A stretch of DNA of 64,000 nt, from assembly GCF_019599265.1 (NCBI RefSeq), contig NZ_JAHZTC010000007.1, forward strand, positions 124,001 to 188,000, written 5' to 3'. This document shows, one piece after another, positions 25,986 to 34,925 of the stretch (position 1 is the stretch's first letter; each line of letters opens with the position of its first letter). The translations under genes were made by a program, and so were the position numbers. Under the pieces are notes generated by a model that made no database searches, had not been told where the DNA came from, and was given only the letters and a program-made list of their open reading frames with translations. Source of the DNA: Pontibacter sp. HSC-14F20. GTDB lineage: Bacteria; Bacteroidota; Bacteroidia; Cytophagales; Hymenobacteraceae.

Positions 25986-26936
25986 TTAACCCAAACCATA
26001 GATTATGGCCAGTGAAACCACCGAAATAATCAGCCACAAAATAACGCCCTGCCAGAAAGGTTTCGTGCTGATCGCTTTCAAAGCACTCAGGCTAATGTTG
26101 GCACCGATCAGAAAAAGGCTGAGTAGAAGTCCTTTTTTGGCTAGTAGCACAATGGTGGGAGAAACCACTTCTACAGCAGGTATGAATGTGCTGATAACCG
26201 AGGCCAATACAAAAAGCAGAATGAAGGTCGGAATGCTTAGTTTCTTTTTTCCGTCTTTGAACATTAAACCAGAAACCAGCACCAGTGGCACGATCCAAAG
26301 TGCGCGGGTGAGTTTAAGCGTGGTGGCAATTTGCAGGGCTTCGTCGCCGTAGCGGGTGGCGGCGCCTACGACCGAACTGGTATCGTGTATAGCAATGGCC
26401 GCCCAGATGCCAAACTGCTCCTGGGAAAGTCCGAGTGCAATTCCGATGGGTGGAAAAATGAAAAGCGCCACCGCATTCAAAACAAACACAATACCAAGCG
26501 CGATAGAAATTTCCTGATCGTTTGCCTTGATGGCCGGCGCCACCGCTGCAATGGCACTGCCTCCGCAGATAGCCGTGCCAGACGAAACCAGGTGCGTGAG
26601 GCGCGCAGGGGTATAGAACAGCTTGCCCAGCAACAGGCCGATCAGCATGGTAGCGGCCAGCGATACCAAGGTATAGACAATGCCCATCAGTCCGGTTTCA
26701 GCCACCTGGTACAGGTCAATGCCAAAACCCAAGCCTACCACCGCTGCCTGCAACAGGTATTTCGAAATTTTGCCGGTATGCGCCTTAAACGGATTACTCA
26801 ACAGCAGCCCGACAACTAATCCGGCCGCCAGAGCCAAGGCCGAATTGAGCAGCGATGTAAATAGAATCAGAAGAACAAAGGCAGTGAAGATCGTTTTCTG
26901 GAGTAGGGGAGATGAGAGCGGAAAAAGTTTGGACAT
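25986..26936 (-). CDS. YeiH/UPF0324-family membrane protein (putative sulfur anion exporter family)
   Basis: The 316-residue protein has about ten predicted membrane helices. Family marks are the helix pair around VVGLGFGIDL and the signature stretch SSGTAICGGSAIAAVAPAI. A second stretch reads AIHDTSSVVGAA. UPF0324 proteins are proposed to export sulfate or related anions, though direct evidence is thin. The gene lies 118 bases above the catalase gene on the same strand, in a run with ArsR and rhodanese, which supports a link to sulfur or oxidant stress here. Confidence 0.82.
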   Translation of the reverse strand: MSKLFPLSSPLLQKTIFTAFVLLILFTSLLNSALALAAGLVVGLLLSNPFKAHTGKISKYLLQAAVVGLGFGIDLYQVAETGLMGIVYTLVSLAATMLIGLLLGKLFYTPARLTHLVSSGTAICGGSAIAAVAPAIKANDQEISIALGIVFVLNAVALFIFPPIGIALGLSQEQFGIWAAIAIHDTSSVVGAATRYGDEALQIATTLKLTRALWIVPLVLVSGLMFKDGKKKLSIPTFILLFVLASVISTFIPAVEVVSPTIVLLAKKGLLLSLFLIGANISLSALKAISTKPFWQGVILWLIISVVSLAIIYGLG

Positions 26937-27059
26937 GCTTTGAGTGGCGTTTGGCTGATCGCTGACAAATTTACGCTTCTTTATGACTTTAGGTAAGTGA
27001 CTTTTGTCGCATTCAGGCAGATAAAGAATTTGTAAGCCCTTGCAGCAGGTATAGCCGCG

Positions 27060-28208
27060 TTAAAAAGCCTCCCCGATCATCACATAAAAGTTCATGCCTT
27101 CACGCCCATACCCGATATCTGCCCGGATGCTGAGTTTTTGCTCCGGGTTGAGTGCATAGCGCAATCCGGTTCCGATAGAATATTTGAGCGTAGAGAAATG
27201 CACGTCTTTGGGTTTGTCGAACACATCGCCTATACCTGCAAAAGCCGCCATGCCGAAACGCCAGAACAGCGGGAAGCGGTACTCCAGCTGCGTGCCGGCA
27301 AAGTTGTCTTCCAGGTAGCGGTTCTTGGCATAGCCACGCAATATGCGGTCGCCCCCGGCCATGGCCAAGCGCATGACAGGTATATCGCCTTTGTTGAGGG
27401 TGAAGCTTGTGTTATGCGCCAGAATGTGGTTCGGTCTCAGCTGAAAATACTTCCGGAAGTCGAGGTTGAAATTGTTGTAGCCAAAGTCACCACCGAAGGT
27501 GCTGCCAAACCGGTAGCCGGACATTTCGAGGTACGTACCGCTACTGGCAAAAGCCACATTGTCACGACTGTCGAGCAGGAACACAAGGCCAAGTCCGCTG
27601 TTCAGTCCACCCTGGTAACCCGGAATCTGCTGGGTAAGCAGCTGGCTCTCTCTGCCTGCATTAATCGGGTTGAGTTGGAGATCATAGTAGTTGGCGATCT
27701 GAAAGTCAGGCCCCAGGAAAGTGCGTGCCCCAACCTTTTTCAAAGCTGCCATTCGGGCGCTCACATAATCGTATTCATAGATCTCCTCATCAGAAAGCGG
27801 CGTGTCATTGCCAATACCATAAAACCTGTCGGTATATACCCGGTGACGCAGCTCGCCCCGCAGCAGGAATTTTTCATCGCGCGTAAAAATAGCCCAATCC
27901 AGGAGTTGGTCGGTTTGCTTGCGCAAGGTATAGTCCACGATCAGGCGCATGGTGGAGAGACGGCTATAGTCCTCGCCTTCGCTGTTTTTCAGTTTGAAGA
28001 AACCAAGCAGCGCTGCCCCAAATCCGAGTTTCGTGTCGGGGGTATAGTAGAGCACCGGAATCGGAATCAGACCCCGTGTTTTCTCAGCTTTTGGCGGAGT
28101 CGTGTCAGGTATAGCATCGGCCTGTTGATCCTGCGCCAGCACTTGGGCAGATGTGCCAAGCAGCAAACAGAATCCTAGCAAGCAGCTGGCAAGTGCATGT
28201 CGTTTCAT
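27060..28208 (-). CDS. Outer-membrane beta-barrel of the BamA/TamA surface-antigen type, paralogue 1
   Basis: The 382-residue protein starts with a signal peptide ending AQVLAQ and has no POTRA domains. The rest is a 16-strand-type barrel as in the Bac_surface_Ag family. It starts with LIPIPVLYYTPDTKLGFGAALLGF, has the YTDRFYGIGND segment, and ends with strands up to the C-terminal Phe. The conserved loop RILRGYAKNRYLEDNFAGTQ corresponds to the VRGY/F-type lid loop. Such proteins serve in outer-membrane traffic; the cargo is unknown. A paralogue lies 661 bases upstream on the same strand with an intergenic repeat between them. Confidence 0.85.
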   Translation of the reverse strand: MKRHALASCLLGFCLLLGTSAQVLAQDQQADAIPDTTPPKAEKTRGLIPIPVLYYTPDTKLGFGAALLGFFKLKNSEGEDYSRLSTMRLIVDYTLRKQTDQLLDWAIFTRDEKFLLRGELRHRVYTDRFYGIGNDTPLSDEEIYEYDYVSARMAALKKVGARTFLGPDFQIANYYDLQLNPINAGRESQLLTQQIPGYQGGLNSGLGLVFLLDSRDNVAFASSGTYLEMSGYRFGSTFGGDFGYNNFNLDFRKYFQLRPNHILAHNTSFTLNKGDIPVMRLAMAGGDRILRGYAKNRYLEDNFAGTQLEYRFPLFWRFGMAAFAGIGDVFDKPKDVHFSTLKYSIGTGLRYALNPEQKLSIRADIGYGREGMNFYVMIGEAF

Positions 28209-28389
28209 AAAACTGATAAGGTATAGGGTGAGGGGGTGGGTTCTGTGTTATAGCAGGTATAAAGCAGGACTTTTCCAGTAGAAATGTAGGGAAGTTTAGG
28301 TTATTTTTGCTAGTGGGAAGAGGGATTTTTTTGCCTTGCCGATGGGGAGTGCTTTATGGTGCGAGCAACGTCGCTCGTTTCTGTTATAG

Positions 28390-28760
28390 AGGGGCCTCTA
28401 GCCCGGGTATAGCATTGTAGCCTCTGCTATTTACAGGTATAGAAGGCTGTTTTGTTTTGTAGCTTCGCCTGTGCGGCGGGCCCCTACCCCCAGTAAGCAA
28501 AAAAAATCAAGACCCTCCAAATCGAGGCCCCCTACCCCCACTCGCTGAACGCTCTTGACAGGGGGACCCATTCACCCCCAACAGTGGAGTGCCATTTAGA
28601 TGCACTTGGCGAATGCTATACCTTCGTAGCCCTCCTACAAGTTAGTCTTGCTATACCTGCCAGTGGTTTGTGACAGTAACTACAACACCTTTTACTAATA
28701 AACCGGCAACGGCAGGAAAGTCCCCCTTCGAAGGAGGCAGAGGGGAAGTCAATAGTGCAT
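28390..28760. repeat. Long intergenic repeat, copy B
   Basis: This copy shares GGGGCCTCTAGCCCGGGTAT with copy C and, from 28476 on, long blocks with copy A (GGGCCCCTACCCCCAGTAAG, CCCTCCAAATCGAGG, ACTCGCTGAACGCTCTTG, CAGTGGAG, CAAGTTAGTCTTGCTATACC). It fills most of the 661-base spacer between the two barrel paralogues. A reading frame of 66 codons inside it is not credible. The rest of the spacer (28209-28389 and 28761-28869) holds the promoters and nothing else that I can name. Confidence 0.8.
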
Positions 28761-28869
28761 AAAAAACCGCAGATACAAAGCCTATACCTGAAAGCAGCAA
28801 TAGCAGTAAGTCCCACTCCTGTTTTTAGGAAGGGTTAGGAGAGCTTTTGCAACAATCCTAATCCTAATT

Positions 28870-30003
28870 CTAAAACGCTTCCCCGATCATCAGATAAATA
28901 TTAAAACCTTCGCGGCCGTAACCTATATCCAGTCGAGAGTTAAGTTTCTGGTCTGGGCGGATGGCGTAGCGCAGGCCAGTGCCGACGGAGTACTTCACTG
29001 TCGAAAAGCTGATGTCTTTGGGTTTGTCGAACACATCGCCTATACCTGCAAAGGCCGCTCCACCCAGACGCCAGAACAGCGGAAAGCGATACTCCGCCTG
29101 TGTGCCGGCAAAGTGGTCGTCGTGGAAGCGGTTGCGGGCGTAGCCGCGCAGGATTTTGTCTCCCCCGGCGGTGGACAGGCGCTGCACCGGCACTTCGCCC
29201 TCGTTGAGCCGGAGCATAGTGTTAGTGGCCAGCACGCGGTCATTGCCTAGGCCGTAGTAGCGGTTGAATTCGAAGTTAAGGTTGTTGTAGCGGAAGGCGC
29301 TGCCGAAGGTCTTGCCGAAATGATAACCCGAAAGCTCCAGGTAAAAACCTTTGCTCGGATAGGCGGTGTTGTTGCGGTGGTCGATCAGGAAAATAGCGCC
29401 CAGGCCCACATTGCGCCCTTTTCTGTAACCGGGTAGCTGCTGCGAACCCAACTGACTGTTTTCCTCCAGTTTTACATTATAATACTCCGTAAACTGAATG
29501 TCCGGACCCAGGAAGCTGCGGAAGCCCACATTTTTGAGCACTGCTATTTTCGCCGAAACCATGTCATAGTCATAGATCTCACGGTCGTCTTTGCGGCTAT
29601 CGTTGCCAAGGCCGTAAAAACGATCGGTATAAATGCGGTGCCGCAGTTCGCCACGCAGCATCAGGCGCTCTTCACGGGTAAAAATATTCCAGTACAGCCA
29701 TTGGTCTGTTTGCTTGTTCAAAGTATAGTCCACCACCAGGCGGGCCAGCGAGAGGCGGGTATAGGTGGTGTCGGTATAGCTGCGAAGGCGAAAGTAACCC
29801 AATAACGAAGCACCAAAGCCTAATTTGGTATCGGGGGTATAGTAGAGAACGGGCGCAGGTATAAGCCCTTTTACGCTGCGCATGTCCGGCTTAGGCGGAT
29901 CAACTGTTTTGTCTTCTACGGTTTGTTCCTGCGCCAGCACAGGGGCAGAGTTTAAAATGAGTAATGCTACTAGCAGAGAGATGAGGTATAGGTATAAGCG
30001 CAT
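28870..30003 (-). CDS. Outer-membrane beta-barrel of the BamA/TamA surface-antigen type, paralogue 2
   Basis: I chose the ATG at 30001-30003 (MRLYLYLISLLV), which begins a clear signal peptide ending APVLAQ; the frame is open 38 codons further, but that stretch is polar. The 377-residue protein matches paralogue 1 along its whole length: LIPAPVLYYTPDTKLGFGASLLGYF, YTDRFYGLGND, DKILRGYARNRFHDDHFAGTQ and the same C-terminus GFNIYLMIGEAF. The pair clearly arose by duplication. Copy 2 lacks POTRA domains too. It is divergent from the amidohydrolase gene at 30236. Confidence 0.85.
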   Translation of the reverse strand: MRLYLYLISLLVALLILNSAPVLAQEQTVEDKTVDPPKPDMRSVKGLIPAPVLYYTPDTKLGFGASLLGYFRLRSYTDTTYTRLSLARLVVDYTLNKQTDQWLYWNIFTREERLMLRGELRHRIYTDRFYGLGNDSRKDDREIYDYDMVSAKIAVLKNVGFRSFLGPDIQFTEYYNVKLEENSQLGSQQLPGYRKGRNVGLGAIFLIDHRNNTAYPSKGFYLELSGYHFGKTFGSAFRYNNLNFEFNRYYGLGNDRVLATNTMLRLNEGEVPVQRLSTAGGDKILRGYARNRFHDDHFAGTQAEYRFPLFWRLGGAAFAGIGDVFDKPKDISFSTVKYSVGTGLRYAIRPDQKLNSRLDIGYGREGFNIYLMIGEAF

Positions 30004-30235
30004 GCAAACGGTGTTTCTGGAACGGGTTCTTAAAATATCAGGAGTACATACGTAAAGCAGCATTTCTGGTCTATAACTGACTCTTTTGCCATTAGTCTGG
30101 CGTGTTTCTGCATTCAAAAAAGTAAGTTGAATTTGAAGAGTGATATTTTATGACGTTTTACATAGACTTTTAAAATGAAGATAGCTATATTGTGTTCTAA
30201 ACCTAAACTAACCTCTTCTTCACCTTCACAGAACA

Positions 30236-33200
30236 ATGAGAAAAATCTTAACCATTGCAGCTTGTCTCGCCCTGGGAGCAGCAGGCAGTGCGATGGCGCA
30301 GGAGACCTTTCCGCGCAATGGCGTGTATGACGAGCGCACCGGACTGGTCGCTCTCACCAACGCCACCATCCACACCGATTACAAAACCAAAATTGAAAAC
30401 GCCACCCTCCTGATCCGCAACGGGAAGGTAGAGGCCGTGGGCACCAAAGTGCAAGTGCCTGCCGGCGCTATCGTAGTGGATGCCAAGGGCAAGCACATCT
30501 ATCCGGGCCTGGTAGATATGTTCACCAGCTACGGTTTGCCGGAAGTGCAGCCCGCCCGCCGCAACTGGACAGCGCCACCGCAGGAAGAATCGACCAAGCA
30601 AGGCGCCTATAACTGGAACCAGGCGATTCGTCCGGAAACCAACGCGGTAGAGCTTTTTAAAGTAGACAAAAAACAGGCGGAGGAACTGCGCAAGCTGGGC
30701 TTCGGGACCGTGCTGGCAGTGCACCGCGACGGTATTGCCCGCGGTACGGCCACGCTGGTAACACTGGCTGATAAGCGCGAGAACGAAGTCATCCTGCTGG
30801 ACAAAGCAGCTGCTGCACTTTCGTTCGAAAAAGGTTCTTCGCCGCAGGATTACCCGAATTCCCTGATGGGATCGATTGCCCTGTTGCGCCAGACGTACCT
30901 GGATGCGCAGTGGAACAACATGAACCCGGGTCGCGAGCAGAACATCTCGCTGGCCGCTTTTACTGGTGCTAACAACTATCCACAGATATTCGAAGCGAAC
31001 AGCAAACTGAACATGCTGCGTGCCGACAAAGTAGGAGACGAGTTCAGAAAGCAGTACATCATCAAAGGTGGTGGCGACGAATACCAGATGATCAAAGAGA
31101 TCAAGGCGACCAATGCCCCGATCATCGTGCCACTTAACTTCCCGGAGGCCTACAACGTGGAGGACCCGTATGATGCCCGCCGTGTGCCGCTCGATGCGAT
31201 GAAGCACTGGGAAATGGCCCCGTCCAACCCGGCAGCACTGCAAAAAGCAGGTATACCGTTCGCTTTCACCACAGCTGACCTTAAAGACAAAAAAGACTTC
31301 CTGCCAAACCTGCGCAAAGCCATTGAGTACGGCCTGTCAGAAGAGGAAGCCCTGAAAGCGCTAACCGCTACGCCGGCTCAACTTCTGAAAGCCGACAAGC
31401 ACGTTGGTAGCCTCGACAAAGGTAAACTGGCCAACTTCATCATCACGAGCGGCAACCTGTTTGCCGAAGACAATGTGATTCTGGAGAACTGGGTGCAGGG
31501 CAATCAGTACAAGATCACCGAGGTACCCGCCGATTACCGTGGCATCTATACCCTGAAGATCGGGCAGCAGCCGGAGCGCAAACTGCAGATTGCCGGCACA
31601 CCTGAAAAACCGGAGCTCAAAGTAATCGGACAGGACACTGTGACAGGCAAGATCACTGTTAGCGGCAACCTGGTAACGCTGTCCTTCAACAAAGACAAGA
31701 AAAGCAAAGAGGCCATCCGTTTGAGCGGCTGGTATGCAGACAAGAACCTGCAGGGTGAAGGCCAGTTACCGGACGCAACACTGGTGAAATGGAACGCCAA
31801 GTTCTCTGAAGCCATGACCGAGAAGGCCAAGAAAGACGCGGCCAAAGAAAAACAGGCAATTGAGCTGGGTAACATGATCTATCCGTTCCAGGCCTTCGGA
31901 CAAGCTGAGTTGCCAAAGCAGGAGACAGTGCTGATCAAAAATGCCACTGTTTGGACCAACGAGAGTGAAGGCGTACTACAGAACGCCGACGTGCTGTTGA
32001 AAAATGGCAAGATCGCGAAAGTAGGCAAAAACCTGACCGAGTCGGGTGCCCGCGTAATTGACGGAACAGGCAAGCACGTAACAGCTGGTATCATCGACGA
32101 GCACTCGCACATTGCGCTGCAGGGTGTGAACGAAGGTACGCAGGCCGTAACTGCCGAAGTACGCATGATGGACGTGCTCAACCATGAAGATCCGAATATC
32201 TACCGTCAGTTGGCTGGTGGCGTGACCACTTCGCAATTGCTGCACGGCTCTGCCAACCCGATCGGTGGTCAGTCGGCCCTTATTAAACTGCGTTGGGGTA
32301 AGAGCCCGGACGAACTGTTTGTGGAAAATGCCGAAGGCTTTATCAAGTTCGCTTTGGGTGAGAACGTGAAGCATTCCAACCGCGCGCCTGCACACAACGT
32401 GCGCTTCCCACAGACAAGAATGGGGGTGGAGCAGGTATACGTAGATGCTTTCCAGCGTGCCAAAGAGTACGAGCAGGCCTGGAAGAACTACAACAAACTA
32501 TCGAAGAAGCAGAAAGCTGCTGCCGGTGAGCCACGCCGCGACATTGAACTCGAGGCACTGGTAGAAATTCTGAACGGCAAGCGCCACATTACCTGCCACT
32601 CTTACGTGCAGTCCGAGATCAACATGATGATCAAAGTAGCTGACCAGATGGGCTTCAAAGTGAACACCTTTACCCACATCCTGGAAGGGTATAAAGTAGC
32701 TGACAAAATGCGCGACCACGGAGCCGGCGGTTCTACCTTTGCTGACTGGTGGGCTTATAAGATGGAGGTGAAAGACGCCATCCCGCAGAACGCTGGTATT
32801 ATGCACCACCTTGGCGTGACTACGGCTATCAACTCTGATGATGCTGAAATGGCCCGCCGCCTGAACCAGGAAGCTGCCAAAAGCGTGAAGTATGCCGGTG
32901 TGAGCGAAGAGGATGCCCTGAAAATGGTAACCCTGAACCCGGCCAAACTCCTGCACCTGGACGACCGCATGGGTAGCATTAAAGTAGGCAAAGACGCCGA
33001 CGTCGTGCTATGGAACAACCATCCGCTGTCAATCTACGCCCGTGCTGAGAAAACTTTTGTGGATGGCATCGCCTACTACGACCTGGAGCGTGACACGCAA
33101 ATGCGTACCGAACTGGAGAGAGAGCGCATGCGCCTGGTGCAGAAGATGCTGCAGGCCAAAACAACTGGTGCCAGAACTCAGGGCCCGCCAATGCGTCGTG

Positions 33201-33262
33201 CCTCTGTGGTACACTGCGAGGACGTAGAACACCACGCGGAAGAGGACTACATGGCTTACTAA
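30236..33262 (+). CDS. Secreted protein with two amidohydrolase modules, the first degenerate
   Basis: The 1008-residue protein has a signal peptide ending SAMAQ. Module 1 (about 25-430) has the amidohydrolase composite strands and IYPGLVDM, but FTSYGLP stands where the metal-binding HxH is expected, so it lacks the site. A linker of beta type (about 435-560) follows. Module 2 (about 565-985) has HSH in IIDEHSHIAL, CHSY, THILEG and NSDD, thus a complete set of likely metal ligands, and ends VGKDADVVLWN. It would hydrolyse a C-N bond in an imported or external compound; substrate unknown. It is followed by a related single-module gene. Confidence 0.88.
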   Translation: MRKILTIAACLALGAAGSAMAQETFPRNGVYDERTGLVALTNATIHTDYKTKIENATLLIRNGKVEAVGTKVQVPAGAIVVDAKGKHIYPGLVDMFTSYGLPEVQPARRNWTAPPQEESTKQGAYNWNQAIRPETNAVELFKVDKKQAEELRKLGFGTVLAVHRDGIARGTATLVTLADKRENEVILLDKAAAALSFEKGSSPQDYPNSLMGSIALLRQTYLDAQWNNMNPGREQNISLAAFTGANNYPQIFEANSKLNMLRADKVGDEFRKQYIIKGGGDEYQMIKEIKATNAPIIVPLNFPEAYNVEDPYDARRVPLDAMKHWEMAPSNPAALQKAGIPFAFTTADLKDKKDFLPNLRKAIEYGLSEEEALKALTATPAQLLKADKHVGSLDKGKLANFIITSGNLFAEDNVILENWVQGNQYKITEVPADYRGIYTLKIGQQPERKLQIAGTPEKPELKVIGQDTVTGKITVSGNLVTLSFNKDKKSKEAIRLSGWYADKNLQGEGQLPDATLVKWNAKFSEAMTEKAKKDAAKEKQAIELGNMIYPFQAFGQAELPKQETVLIKNATVWTNESEGVLQNADVLLKNGKIAKVGKNLTESGARVIDGTGKHVTAGIIDEHSHIALQGVNEGTQAVTAEVRMMDVLNHEDPNIYRQLAGGVTTSQLLHGSANPIGGQSALIKLRWGKSPDELFVENAEGFIKFALGENVKHSNRAPAHNVRFPQTRMGVEQVYVDAFQRAKEYEQAWKNYNKLSKKQKAAAGEPRRDIELEALVEILNGKRHITCHSYVQSEINMMIKVADQMGFKVNTFTHILEGYKVADKMRDHGAGGSTFADWWAYKMEVKDAIPQNAGIMHHLGVTTAINSDDAEMARRLNQEAAKSVKYAGVSEEDALKMVTLNPAKLLHLDDRMGSIKVGKDADVVLWNNHPLSIYARAEKTFVDGIAYYDLERDTQMRTELERERMRLVQKMLQAKTTGARTQGPPMRRASVVHCEDVEHHAEEDYMAY

Positions 33263-33338
33263 ATTGTTAAATTGTTAAATGGCTAAATTGCTGTTTGGGA
33301 ATTGTGAAAATCGCACTGCGAATCAACAATTTAACAAT
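33263..33338. repeat. Inverted ATTGTTAA-word arms bracketing the amidohydrolase gene gap
   Basis: ATTGTTAAATTGTT (33263-33276) begins right after the upstream stop codon and pairs perfectly with AACAATTTAACAAT (33325-33338). More AACAAT words run on to the next start at 33359. A cruciform or RNA hairpin could form. The design (simple-word arms at both ends of a gene gap) recurs at 40369-40557 and 40860-40975. Confidence 0.7.
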
Positions 33339-33358
33339 GCAGCAATCTAACAATCAAT

Positions 33359-34693
33359 ATGATGAAAATTCACACAAGATATATTTCCGCTTTCGTGGCT
33401 CTTATGCTGAGCGTGCCTGCCTTTGCGCAGGTGCCGGTGCCGGCCGCAAAGCAAAGTAAGCCTGTACTGCTCACAGGTGCTACCCTGCACGTGGGCAACG
33501 GCAAGGTGGTAGAAAACGCCGCCGTTGGTTTCGACAATGGTAAGATCACCTACGCAGGTCCGTTAAGCGGCGCAAACCGCAATGGGCACGAAGTGATCGA
33601 TGTAGCCGGGCAACATATTTATCCGGGCCTGATCCAACCGAACTCACAGCTTGGTCTGAACGAGATTGAGAGCGTACGTGCTACGCTGGATATGCGTGAA
33701 GTTGGGCAGTTTAACCCGAACGTGCGCGCTGTAGTAGCCTACAATACCGACTCTGATATTGCCCCGACCATACGTGCCAATGGCGTTTTGATGACGCAGG
33801 TGACGCCGGTGGGCGGTACGATTTCGGGTTCGTCGTCGGTTGTGCAGCTGGACGCCTGGAACTGGGAAGATGCCATTGTGAAAGCTGACATAGGTATACA
33901 CTTGAGCTGGCCGAACATGATCATCAACACAGGTATGGCAACTAACCCGCGTATGGCCAGCATGGGCCAGAACCGCGAGCAGGCCATTGTCGAGCTGGGC
34001 CAATTGCTGCGAGACGCTTCGGTGTACACGCAGGCCAAAAACGAAAGAGAGAACCTGAAGCTATCCTCGCTGACAGGTTTATTCGACGGTTCCAAAAAGC
34101 TATACCTGCACGCCAACTATGGTAAGGAGATCATAGAAGGAGTGAATTTTGTGAAGCAGCACGGCGTGAAGGATATTGTGGTGGTAGGTGCCCGCGACGC
34201 AGTTGCCGTAGCCGATTTCCTGAAAGCTAACAACATTGCCGTAATCTACTCCGGTGTACATACCCTGCCTTCGCGTTCTGACGAGGATGTGGACATGCCG
34301 TACAAAACGCCATTCCTGTTGCAGCAGGCCGGTATTCCTTTCGCGCTGGACTATGACCTGAGCACGCACGGCATCCGTAACCTGCCTTTCATTGCCGGTA
34401 CTGCCGTAGCCCACGGTCTCGACAAGGAGCAGGCATTAGCTGCGATCACCCTCAATACAGCTAAAATCCTGGGTGTTGACCAGCAGGTAGGTTCTGTTGA
34501 AGTTGGCAAAGACGCAACCATCGTTGTTTCTGCCGGCGATATCCTGGACATGCGCACCAACAATGTGACGCACGCCTTTATCCAGGGCCGCAAGATCGAC
34601 CTGAACGACAAGCAGAAGTACCTCTACGAGAAGTTCAACGGCAAGTACCAGACAGAGCAGCCTGCTACTGCAGGTCCAAAAGCTCAGAAATAA
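33359..34693 (+). CDS. Secreted amidohydrolase-like protein lacking the HxH metal motif
   Basis: The 444-residue protein has a signal peptide ending PAFAQ and one amidohydrolase-type module. It resembles module 1 of the preceding protein more than module 2: IYPGLIQPNSQLGL stands where HxH is expected, and the other His/Asp ligands are also not evident. The C-terminal urease-like beta domain is present (VEVGKDATIVVSAGDIL). It is therefore probably a non-catalytic partner of the larger protein, or uses another chemistry. The two genes share a strand and are 96 bases apart; an intrinsic terminator follows this one. Confidence 0.85.
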   Translation: MMKIHTRYISAFVALMLSVPAFAQVPVPAAKQSKPVLLTGATLHVGNGKVVENAAVGFDNGKITYAGPLSGANRNGHEVIDVAGQHIYPGLIQPNSQLGLNEIESVRATLDMREVGQFNPNVRAVVAYNTDSDIAPTIRANGVLMTQVTPVGGTISGSSSVVQLDAWNWEDAIVKADIGIHLSWPNMIINTGMATNPRMASMGQNREQAIVELGQLLRDASVYTQAKNERENLKLSSLTGLFDGSKKLYLHANYGKEIIEGVNFVKQHGVKDIVVVGARDAVAVADFLKANNIAVIYSGVHTLPSRSDEDVDMPYKTPFLLQQAGIPFALDYDLSTHGIRNLPFIAGTAVAHGLDKEQALAAITLNTAKILGVDQQVGSVEVGKDATIVVSAGDILDMRTNNVTHAFIQGRKIDLNDKQKYLYEKFNGKYQTEQPATAGPKAQK

Positions 34694-34721
34694 AATTTTA
34701 CACTCTCACCTTAAACGAAAG

Positions 34722-34750
34722 AGCGCTGCCCGGTTGAGGCGGCGCTTTTT
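34722..34750 (+). terminator. Intrinsic terminator after the amidohydrolase pair
   Basis: AGCGCTGCC and GGCGGCGCT form a 9-base stem (one G-U) around CGGTTGA, followed by TTTTTG. Confidence 0.85.
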
Positions 34751-34811
34751 GTTTTTGCTGCTTTCGCAGTGTTCTGCTGGCGCGAGTGTTCTCGCTAGTG
34801 TTCACTCGAGT

Positions 34812-34925
34812 GGGGCCTCTGGCCCAGGTATAGCTGCTGGCTTTTGCAGGTATAGCAACTAGTTTCTTTTCATTGCTTGCCCTGGCCGGGCGGGCCCTAC
34901 TTTTTGCCTACTGGGGGTAGGGCCC
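34812..34925. repeat. Long intergenic repeat, copy C, left part
   Basis: GGGGCCTCTGGCCCAGGTAT matches copy B, and GCTTGCCCTGGCCGGGCGGG matches copy A. Next comes TTTTTGCCTACTGGGGGTAG, which is the reverse complement of the CTACCCCCAGTAAGCAAAA block in copies A and B, so this segment seems to be inverted here. The IS4-family element interrupts the copy at 34926. Confidence 0.75.

Noticed and set aside
28616..28816. Open frame of 66 codons on the minus strand in repeat copy B
   Set aside because: Repeat-derived, cysteine-rich low-likelihood sequence, not kept in copies A or C.
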